This document shows, one piece after another, positions 36,672-44,251 of a stretch of 64,000 nt of DNA (positions within the stretch are counted from its first letter, which is position 1; every line of letters begins with the position of its first letter). Below the pieces are notes generated by a model. That model had not been told where the DNA came from. It saw only the letters and a list, made by a program, of their open reading frames with translations, and searched no databases. Both the position numbers and the translations under genes were made by a program. Source of the DNA: Planctomycetota bacterium (GTDB lineage Bacteria > Planctomycetota > Planctomycetia > Pirellulales > Pirellulaceae); NCBI GenBank assembly GCA_014381825.1, contig JACNKX010000058.1, positions 124,001-188,000 of the forward strand. The letters run 5' to 3'.

Positions 36672-38231
36672 CTAGGCTTGCATATCGCTCAGTCCGGCGT
36701 TTTGATCTTCGGCCAGCGACGCCATGCCTCCGAGTTCGATCACGTCACACTCGTAGCCAAGCATTTCGGTTAGCGTCGAGAATTTGTTGATTCCGGAGCT
36801 GAATTCAATATCGTTTCCCTTGACTTGGCCAGGGTGTTCGTAGCCCGCCGCGTGAGCGAGTGACAGCACTTCTTTGCGATAGGCTTTGATGTACGTGGCG
36901 AACCGCTTGGCCTTGTCTTCCACATTGATTCCGGCCTGCAACCATTTGTTTTGTGTGGCGACTCCCGTTGGACAATGTCCGGTGTGGCATTTCAACGCTT
37001 GAATGCAACCGATGGCCAGCATGGCCTCCCGTGCGACCTGGATCATGTCGACTCCCATCGCGAACGCGATTAACGTGCGATCTGGAAAACCGAGTTTACC
37101 GCTGCCGATCCAAACGATTCGCTTCGATATCTCTGCCTCCAAGAAGATGCGGTAGACGCGTTCAAAGCCGATCTTAAACGGTAACGAAACGTGATCCGCG
37201 AACGTCAGCGGTGCTGCACCAGTACCTCCTTCACCACCGTCGATCGAAATGAAATCGGGACCTTTGCCGCGAGCCTTCATCTGGGCGGCGAGTTCATGCC
37301 AGAAGTCAATTTTTCCGACGGCGCTCTTGATGCCGACCGGAAGGCCCGTCTTGTCGGCGATCGATTCGATAAAGTCAATCAGTTCATCGACGGTGTCGAA
37401 CTCGCTGTGTGCATTCGGCGAGATGCAGTCCTGGCCGACAGGGATCCCACGAATCTTCGCGATCTGGGGCGTCACCTTGGCTCCTGGAAGAATTCCTCCC
37501 TTGCCCGGTTTTGCGCCCTGTGACAGTTTGATCTCGATGGCGCGGATGTTTTCGTTTTCGCTTGCCTTCCGCGCTATCTCGCTCACGGAAAATGTTCCAT
37601 CCGCGTCCCTTGCGCCAAAGTAACCCGTACCGATCTGCCAAATGATGTCCGCGCCCAAGCAATGAAATGGGCTGACGCCTCCTTCGCCCGTGTTGTGATA
37701 ACAACCGGCCTGTTTCGCTCCGAGGTTGAGCGCTGAGATGGCTCGCTCGCCTAGTGACCCGAAGGACATGGCGGAAATGTTAATGATTGAAGCCGGCCGG
37801 TAGGGGCGTCTTCGACCGTGCGCGGCTCCAATGACCTTGAGGCAAGGAACGGCGGTCGGGTCGCCATTGATTGGAACGGCATGGCTCTCGGGGAAGGGAA
37901 ACGCAGCGTGCTTAACAATGGGATAGCCAGCTCCGTACATCTGCTCGCTGCTTCCGAATCCGAATGTATTGTTGGCTCCCTTGGCCGATGCGTAGATCCA
38001 ACTGCGCTCGTCTCGATTAAAGGGCATTTCTTCCTTGTCGTTGGCTACCCAGTACTGACGCAATTCGGGTCCGATGGTTTCCAGAAAGTATCGCAGATGC
38101 CCGACGACCGGAAAGTTGTGAAGTATCGTGTGTTTCTTTTGCGTGACGTCGTACAACGCAATGATTACGCCTACGACCACAAAAGTGATGATAGCTGCAA
38201 ACAGCCAGTGATTGACGACAAGTTCAAGCAT
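36672..38231 (-). CDS. FMN-binding glutamate synthase-family protein, membrane-anchored
   Basis: This 519-residue protein matches the stand-alone FMN-binding domain of glutamate synthase. An N-terminal membrane helix (about 8-28) is followed by a TIM-barrel: ISAMSFGSLGERAI, GEGGVSPFH, the GxKPGKGG loop (QGAKPGKGGILPG), DGGEGGTGAAP and the 3Fe-4S cysteines in CIQALKCHTGHCPTGVATQ. It lacks the amidotransferase and GltD parts, so it must receive ammonia or another nitrogen donor and electrons from elsewhere. It is encoded 44 nt downstream of the cyclic-nucleotide-binding ferredoxin on the same strand, a plausible electron donor. Its stop lies six bases from that of the convergent cyclase. Physiological reaction unproven. 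Confidence 0.92.
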   Translation of the reverse strand: MLELVVNHWLFAAIITFVVVGVIIALYDVTQKKHTILHNFPVVGHLRYFLETIGPELRQYWVANDKEEMPFNRDERSWIYASAKGANNTFGFGSSEQMYGAGYPIVKHAAFPFPESHAVPINGDPTAVPCLKVIGAAHGRRRPYRPASIINISAMSFGSLGERAISALNLGAKQAGCYHNTGEGGVSPFHCLGADIIWQIGTGYFGARDADGTFSVSEIARKASENENIRAIEIKLSQGAKPGKGGILPGAKVTPQIAKIRGIPVGQDCISPNAHSEFDTVDELIDFIESIADKTGLPVGIKSAVGKIDFWHELAAQMKARGKGPDFISIDGGEGGTGAAPLTFADHVSLPFKIGFERVYRIFLEAEISKRIVWIGSGKLGFPDRTLIAFAMGVDMIQVAREAMLAIGCIQALKCHTGHCPTGVATQNKWLQAGINVEDKAKRFATYIKAYRKEVLSLAHAAGYEHPGQVKGNDIEFSSGINKFSTLTEMLGYECDVIELGGMASLAEDQNAGLSDMQA

Positions 38232-38275
38232 GATGGTATCCGGGTGATGCGACGGGATCGAATGTTGGCGAAGCG

Positions 38276-41137
38276 TCAGAAACGGGACGGGAAATCGAAT
38301 CGCGCGTCGACCCGAATCGCTGCCTCATGGGGGCATTGATCGACGCAAGCCGGTCGTTGACTGCTAAGCGAACTGCACAGATCGCAGACAACAGCCTGCT
38401 TTTTGACTAACTCGACTTCCAGATCAACTCCTTCACCAACTGTCGCGAGTGCCAACTCGCCAGCCGCAGGAAGAGGATCGAGTCTCGCGGACAGAACTAA
38501 CTGGCCGTATTTAGGCGCAAAACATTCCCCATCCTCCGCGGCGACCGGACAAATCTCTATGGCCAATAAATTGGCACCCACACGTAGCTGGGACGATTCG
38601 ATCTGCGCCTGCAAATCGTCGTCTTTACGTTTCTTTTTCGGATTCGCGGGCGGCAGCGACGTGATTGCCTGACCGTTGATCCAAGCGCGAACGACAAGTC
38701 CCTTCGAGGTAGCTCCGAGCGCGAACGCCTTGTGGGCGAGCTGTTCTCGCGAAAGTTGAAACTCGTGACGAAAACAAATCGATTCCGGAATCAGACCGAC
38801 GATTGTCTGCCACGAGCCGGCGTCAGTCGAACTGGCGAGCGCTTCAAAGAAATCGATTGTCCAGTTGAATGGTGCGACTCCGACCGACCAGCCGCTAGGT
38901 CGATAACGACGATCCTGCCAAGCTGCGTCGCCAACTTGACTCGTCGCCGCGAATTGCCACCCGACAGATTCTTCCGCGATAATGCCGAGATCATGCATCT
39001 GAATCGAATCGTACGGACATTGGCGAGCGCACAGACTGCAGCCGATACACCAATCTCGAATTTCGATTTGGCCGTTGGCTCCGCGTTGGATCGATCCCAC
39101 GGGACAACCGATCATACAGGACGGATTCAAACACTGGCGACAGGCGGACGGCACGAGAAAACGATCGAAGCGAGGACCGTCCAGGAACAGCCGCGAGTAG
39201 CCGTCATCGTGTGTATTGACGCAAGCTCGGACGCAATCGCCGCACCGAGTACATCGATCGAGATCGATCAGCAGCAGGTTCTGACCTTGAGCGAGTCCCT
39301 CGTCACGAAACTCTTCCGAGTGAGTCAGCGCTGTGTCCGTATCGCCCGCTTGCCGCAGGTCGCTGCCGACGATATCGGCATACCGCTTCGATACGAGTTT
39401 GTCAACCGAAGCACGCAACGGCGGCGAATCGTCCAACAACTTCTGAAATGCCGCGCGTTCGATTCGCACCAGCTCGACCCTGCCGGGCTTTCGGTTCGAG
39501 TCGTCGGTCGGATGATCGTAAGCGATACACGTCGCTTGTCTCGGCACGTCCAGAACCGCCGCCATCTCGCCAAAGCAATCTCCTCGCGACAAGTACGCGA
39601 GAATATCGGGTGAGCTAGTTCGCCCCGTCACCTTGGACAGAGTCTCGCCCAATAGCTCGCGAAACGCCAACGCGCCGGCGAGACGAACTTCCAATTCGGA
39701 CCACTGCTTTTTGGCTCCCGGAATTCCCTTTGGAAAAGAATCGAACGTTGCTCGGGCTGTAGACTGTTCTATGACTGGCAATATATCTGCTGACGAGACG
39801 AACTCGCGACGACGGATGAGTTCGTTGACCGCTTGCACCACCAGCTGACGATCTCGGTCTGAAGAGGAATTGTCAATTGCGACAGCTCGAATCGAAGTCT
39901 GCACGCGAGGCAGGAACCAGGACCAGACGGATTGCTTCGGGTCGCCGAGTGACTTCGGCGCTTGTGCGACCAAGACTGAAACCAATTCGTCTGCATCGGA
40001 CGCGTCGGCGGTCGTGGCTTCGCGAGATGCTGGTTTCTTCGCGGCAGCCAAGATATCCGCGACCGAAGCCGATACTGGTTTATCATTGCCGACTCTGTCC
40101 GACGCCGTTCCCTTTCCGCGAGCGGCAGCCGACTTGGCGGAGGATTTCACGGCTGGTTTAGTCAGCGCGGATTCGTCGCTCTCGCGGTCTTTCGTCGCGT
40201 CACTTTCTAGCAGCGATTGGCAAAACGCCGGCCAATCAGCGACATCGCTGACGCGAAACGCCACGTGAGCTCCCCGCACGACCTGGACCACACCGCTACG
40301 AATCAGGTAGACGCTGTCCGACTGATCACCTTCGTTGCAGATGACGGTTCCCGGCTCGACCACTTCAAGGTGAGATGCCTGTCGCAAGACTTCGATTTGC
40401 TCGTCGGTCAAGTCTTGGAACAACTCCAATCGCCGCAGATGCGTGCTCAAGACGCGTGTGGCGTAGAGTTCGTCGGTCTTTTGTCGATAGCCGACGTCGC
40501 GCTGCATTTGGTCGAAGATGTTGCGGAGGAACTCGACCATGTAGCAATCTTCGTCGACAACGATCGTGGCCGAACGCGGCGCCAGCGTCATGCAGCTCAT
40601 CTCGCCAAAGACATCTCCTTCGCACATTGCGGCCTGACGCGTCGCGTAGTCGATGTCGGTTGGTCCGTCGTTTGGTATGAACTGCGATTGCACCTGATCC
40701 GCGCTCTGCGAACTTCGCGAAAAAAAGTTCGAAAGAAATCCGGACGACGCTTTCGTCTGACCGCTCAAAATATATGCAGTAGCGACTTGGTGATGTGATG
40801 CCTCCACCTTATCGCCGTCTTCGGAGGTCGTTGGCTCGGCGATTGCACTGTCGGCTTCAGGACGCGCGCGGAACTCGCTCAACCTTCGCAAGTCGTCAGC
40901 GTGAACGATATAAAAGGCGCTATGACCTCGATCGCCTTGCCGGCAGATGACTTCGCCTTTGCGAAACTGGCGCAGCACGATCGAGCCGGGGAATTTTTCG
41001 ACGGAGATAGGCTTCTTGAGCTCGCCGAACAGTTCGAACTGTTTCAGTTCGTCCGAATGAAGTATGTCGTCCCCGTCGCGTGGCGCAAGTTCCGCTTCCG
41101 GCTTGGCTGAGATCGTTGCACGAGTTGTCGCGGTCAA
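38276..41137 (-). CDS. Double cyclic-nucleotide-binding, multi-cluster ferredoxin protein
   Basis: The 953-residue protein has two cNMP-binding domains. Each keeps the phosphate-binding cassette (FGEMSCMTLAPRSAT and FGEMAAVLDVPRQAT), with the Glu and Arg that contact the nucleotide. Each is interrupted between its beta-roll halves, the first by about 100 residues and the second by over 200, including an Ala/Lys/Ser-rich linker. A ferredoxin part follows from about residue 625, with CTRCGDCVRAC, CRQCLNPSCMIGC and CIGCSLCARQC, then a beta-rich region and a last Cys set (CDLCSS, CVDQC) near 915-940. Several 4Fe-4S clusters are expected. There is no membrane segment. It leads an operon with the glutamate synthase-like gene; a cyclase gene lies beyond. 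Confidence 0.9.
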   Translation of the reverse strand: MTATTRATISAKPEAELAPRDGDDILHSDELKQFELFGELKKPISVEKFPGSIVLRQFRKGEVICRQGDRGHSAFYIVHADDLRRLSEFRARPEADSAIAEPTTSEDGDKVEASHHQVATAYILSGQTKASSGFLSNFFSRSSQSADQVQSQFIPNDGPTDIDYATRQAAMCEGDVFGEMSCMTLAPRSATIVVDEDCYMVEFLRNIFDQMQRDVGYRQKTDELYATRVLSTHLRRLELFQDLTDEQIEVLRQASHLEVVEPGTVICNEGDQSDSVYLIRSGVVQVVRGAHVAFRVSDVADWPAFCQSLLESDATKDRESDESALTKPAVKSSAKSAAARGKGTASDRVGNDKPVSASVADILAAAKKPASREATTADASDADELVSVLVAQAPKSLGDPKQSVWSWFLPRVQTSIRAVAIDNSSSDRDRQLVVQAVNELIRRREFVSSADILPVIEQSTARATFDSFPKGIPGAKKQWSELEVRLAGALAFRELLGETLSKVTGRTSSPDILAYLSRGDCFGEMAAVLDVPRQATCIAYDHPTDDSNRKPGRVELVRIERAAFQKLLDDSPPLRASVDKLVSKRYADIVGSDLRQAGDTDTALTHSEEFRDEGLAQGQNLLLIDLDRCTRCGDCVRACVNTHDDGYSRLFLDGPRFDRFLVPSACRQCLNPSCMIGCPVGSIQRGANGQIEIRDWCIGCSLCARQCPYDSIQMHDLGIIAEESVGWQFAATSQVGDAAWQDRRYRPSGWSVGVAPFNWTIDFFEALASSTDAGSWQTIVGLIPESICFRHEFQLSREQLAHKAFALGATSKGLVVRAWINGQAITSLPPANPKKKRKDDDLQAQIESSQLRVGANLLAIEICPVAAEDGECFAPKYGQLVLSARLDPLPAAGELALATVGEGVDLEVELVKKQAVVCDLCSSLSSQRPACVDQCPHEAAIRVDARFDFPSRF

Positions 41138-41164
41138 CGAAGTGATCCTTTGCTCGACTGATAC

Positions 41165-41218
41165 GTAGGTCGGAGTTGTACTCTGACCGTTAGGGGACGG
41201 AGTACAACCCCGTCCTAC
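41165..41218 (-). repeat. Imperfect inverted repeat, REP-like
   Basis: Arms at 41165-41188 and 41193-41218 are complementary apart from a few mismatches (core GTAGG, GGTTGTACT). The element abuts the stop codon of the small exported protein gene and sits between it and the start of the cNMP-ferredoxin gene. It lacks a U-tract. It probably acts as an mRNA 3'-end structure or is a scattered palindromic repeat, and belongs to a different sequence family from those at 5209-5312 and 50401-50477. Confidence 0.7.
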
Positions 41219-41676
41219 TAATGTCGCAACAGATGCGGCCCGTCGGTTTGGTATGATCCGTTGTTACGTGGCTCTCGATGGCCATGCAACCACTGAAGCC
41301 ACACCTGCTTCTTGAACAGGATACCCGAATAATCAACGCCCCACGTCCCCTCGTCGGCAAATCGGGGCTCGCCCCGAAACGCTGCGCCTCCGCCAACGTA
41401 GCCGTATGAGTAGTGTTGGTTGAGTGACGGTTTGGCAAATCGGCTCTGCGTTTCGGGGTGACCTGATCGGTGAAAGGGGTCGATGCAGTCGTGCGAGATC
41501 GCTTTGGATCGAGGATTTGCGATCTGCTCGCACGAAGCGCAACCGGTGCAGATATGTCCAGAGGCAATCGTCGTTTCTGAGCCACGACTGACGGTTGAAG
41601 TCAGGGCGATTGAGGGCAATAACACGCCGATGTAAAAGCAAATCGCTTTCATCGTGCTGATCGAGGTCTTTGTCAT
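41218..41676 (-). CDS. Small exported Cys-containing protein of unknown function
   Basis: This 152-residue protein starts at the ATG at 41676 (an AAAGGTC ribosome site lies upstream; the longer frame to 41823 overlaps the preceding gene). It has an N-terminal signal peptide (about 1-30; ICFYIGVLLPSIALTSTVSRG). The mature part has CTGCASC followed by a further Cys and several His, and a Gly/aromatic-rich segment (GYVGGGAAFRGEPR, EGTWGVDYSG). The clustered Cys and His residues could bind a metal or Fe-S cluster, but no family is recognised. It lies 22 nt after the dockerin/GlcG-like gene on the same strand and so is probably in its operon. Confidence 0.75.
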   Translation of the reverse strand: MTKTSISTMKAICFYIGVLLPSIALTSTVSRGSETTIASGHICTGCASCEQIANPRSKAISHDCIDPFHRSGHPETQSRFAKPSLNQHYSYGYVGGGAAFRGEPRFADEGTWGVDYSGILFKKQVWLQWLHGHREPRNNGSYQTDGPHLLRH

Positions 41677-41698
41677 CCGTGACCTTTCTATAAGTCGT

Positions 41699-43987
41699 TT
41701 AACCTCGGGGATTACGTAAGAACTTTTGGAATGGTAGGCGAACGTCGCGCACGAAGAATTGATCTGCCCGCAGTGCGTCAGGGACTTCGAATCCGACGGT
41801 TGCCGAGAACGTAACGACATCATCCTGATCGACGCCGTCGCCGCTTGCTCCGAAGCCGCCGATCAGCTTGCCATCCCTGTAAAGCGGTGCGCTGCCGGGG
41901 AAGAACACGATTCCGTTCTGGTTCGCGATGTCGTCGGGATCTCGGAAGTTGCGACCTGGGTTAAACGCGTCGAATCCTAACCCACTTGTATCGCTTGTTG
42001 AGTAGACGGATGCTGGCAACGCTGGACCCATGTTCTCGCCGGTTTCTGGATCGATGCCGGGATCTAACAAAATCGAGAAGGCTCCAGCTTTTGAATCCTC
42101 GACGCCTGACGGATATCGCGGCTCGCTCAAGAAGCGATACGTGCGATTGGTGAACGCCGTCCCTGCAGGTACGTTCGGGTCGGCAACTCCGTCACCATTA
42201 TCGTCGACTCGGTCTGCATCGAGTACAGCCGTAGCATCCGCGTGGTAAGCCGTGTTTCGCGACTTGGCAACAGCCACGTCGATCGAGAAGACCGTCGCGT
42301 CTGGCATTCGAAAGAGACCGAGTACGTTGCCATCGCGATCCGCAACGGAGAAGACCATCCGAGTGCGGCTGCCGATCGGCAATCGAATACCCGCGCGAAC
42401 AAGATCCGCCTCGACGATTGCATTCTCGATGATCGTTCTGACTTCGTCTTCGGCGATCTCGGGTGTTGCGTCGTCGTTGAGCAACGTCGAATCGCGAGGT
42501 TCGACTAGCCAGCCTTTGGGGACTGCCACTCCATCCAAATAGAGATCGCCGGGAGCCACGATTTGGTCAGCGCCGCTACTGGCATCGCCGATACCGACTT
42601 CGGAACCCTTCGCCAGAAGTGTCACGATGCCGGGGTGCGGTTGCGCCGATGTAGGATTCGGACCGTAGATCTCCAGCGTGATACCCACCAAGTCAATCCG
42701 CCCGAATGGTAAATCATAACCCGCGGGACAGGCGACACTATCGAGTTCGCCGATCGTGGCATCCACGCCGATGGTTCCAGCAGCTGTCGAGCTTCCGCAT
42801 GCGGCCGCGAACGCGATCCACTCCGATTCGAGAACTCTCGGTGCGTTGGTTCGTTCGATTTCCGTTTGACCGATCTCGGCAGCGAAGGCTTGCTCGTGAG
42901 TCGCATAGCCGTCCGACCCTGGAAAGAAGACGCCGATGCCGCCGACTAGAACCGGCGCTCCGGTGTAAGGGTCAGCTTTGTAGAGCGGGATGCCGCCTGG
43001 CAGCGTAGCAATGCCGCGCGGTCTTGCGTCCAATTTGCGTTCTGAGACGAAGCCGTACGATTCGGGTGCCTCGATCGAAACGCCGGGTGCAAAGTCGGCA
43101 CCGAATCGAGTTCCTAGATCCCCTTCGCCCTCGTCCGCAGTTCCAAGAATCGCGTCCTTCCCAGCGTGAAGCACACTGTCACGGTTTGTGTGTTCGATCG
43201 CGAAGAGATCCACGGGCGGTGTGTGCTCGACACCGGGAGGGAAGTGGCCTCCCAAACCGATCGGAGCGACGAAGCCTGGGCCCCGAACTGTTGAGTCCAG
43301 ATCGGCGATACTGGGATTCGATTCGACTTCGCGTTGTGTAATCGTTGACTGGCTTACAAATCGAATAGTCCGCGATGTCAGCGGCCCAACTACACCGCTA
43401 CCGTCGCCGTTGGCAAAGAATCCGGCCGTGCGAGCTTTGGCAACAGCTCCGTCGATAGCGAAGACAAAATCAGCGGTCCGTTCGTCAATAGCCCCGACTT
43501 TGTATTCGGCCAAAACATCGGCCTCGGCTCGAACGCCGAGGATCCTGCCGCCTCGATCGACGATCGCGATAATCGCATCTTCGCTGGACGACGCCGCAGC
43601 CGCGCGGGCCAAAAGCGCTTCCACGTCTGCTTCGGTGAGAATCGCTCCCCCGCCTTCGCCTTCGGCGTTCAGCACGTTGATAACCTGGAGGGCATCGACC
43701 GGACTGATGAACTGATCTCCGTTCACGTCCACAAACTTTGTGACTTCGGACGCAGGAGTCTCGCCTTCTCCTTGGACAAGTTGCCGCGACCCGTTCGCGT
43801 TCAGATCATTCACGACGAGCAGCGCATCAATCGGCGCGATCGCCCCGTCGGCATCGACATCGGGCGGAAGGAAACTGTTGTGCCAAGGACTCGCGGCCAG
43901 CAACAGACGGCTCTCGAGTTGCTCGACGCGCGGTCGCCACCGGGAAGCCGTCGAATTGCGAGTTCGGTTTTTGGCTCTTCTAGCCAT
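41699..43987 (-). CDS. Exported dockerin-like protein with tandem GlcG/HbpS-like domains
   Basis: The protein of about 762 residues starts with a basic N-terminus and the motif LESRLLLAAS, typical of planctomycete exported proteins. Two dockerin-type calcium loops follow (DVDADGAIAPIDALLVVN and DVNGDQFISPVDALQVIN), then two copies of a GlcG/HbpS-like domain (about 125-400 and 515-755). Both have the IAIVDRGG/VFSVADRDGN and VAKA/VAKSRN stretches, and the second ends LIGGFGASGDGVDQDD. HbpS-like domains bind haem or sense redox. Each copy has long insertions. No cohesin is encoded nearby. The next gene on the strand encodes the small Cys protein. The start is uncertain: 43987 gives the conserved N-terminus, while 44074 is the longest frame. 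Confidence 0.85.
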   Translation of the reverse strand: MARRAKNRTRNSTASRWRPRVEQLESRLLLAASPWHNSFLPPDVDADGAIAPIDALLVVNDLNANGSRQLVQGEGETPASEVTKFVDVNGDQFISPVDALQVINVLNAEGEGGGAILTEADVEALLARAAAASSSEDAIIAIVDRGGRILGVRAEADVLAEYKVGAIDERTADFVFAIDGAVAKARTAGFFANGDGSGVVGPLTSRTIRFVSQSTITQREVESNPSIADLDSTVRGPGFVAPIGLGGHFPPGVEHTPPVDLFAIEHTNRDSVLHAGKDAILGTADEGEGDLGTRFGADFAPGVSIEAPESYGFVSERKLDARPRGIATLPGGIPLYKADPYTGAPVLVGGIGVFFPGSDGYATHEQAFAAEIGQTEIERTNAPRVLESEWIAFAAACGSSTAAGTIGVDATIGELDSVACPAGYDLPFGRIDLVGITLEIYGPNPTSAQPHPGIVTLLAKGSEVGIGDASSGADQIVAPGDLYLDGVAVPKGWLVEPRDSTLLNDDATPEIAEDEVRTIIENAIVEADLVRAGIRLPIGSRTRMVFSVADRDGNVLGLFRMPDATVFSIDVAVAKSRNTAYHADATAVLDADRVDDNGDGVADPNVPAGTAFTNRTYRFLSEPRYPSGVEDSKAGAFSILLDPGIDPETGENMGPALPASVYSTSDTSGLGFDAFNPGRNFRDPDDIANQNGIVFFPGSAPLYRDGKLIGGFGASGDGVDQDDVVTFSATVGFEVPDALRADQFFVRDVRLPFQKFLRNPRG

Positions 43988-44251
43988 TACGATGTTCGTC
44001 TGGGGTGGACCCAGCCACGATGACTGCATTACAGCGAAGCTAGCAGAGCGCGACCAATAAATTGAGCTAACCATCCCAGTTTACCTAAGCCGAGTGCTTG
44101 ATTCACTTATTTGGCGTGCATGGGCATTTGAAAGCGCAGAACAAGCCCCTGGAGACTAATTCGGCACGCAGAATCCGCATGAACGGCTTTAACGGCAGAG
44201 GGCACATAACCGATACAACCAGAAGACTTTACCACTTCGCGCGAAACTCTG

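Noticed and set aside
41677-41823. N-terminal extension of the small exported protein
   Set aside because: It would overlap the dockerin-like gene end and bury the signal peptide. The ATG at 41676 has its own ribosome site.
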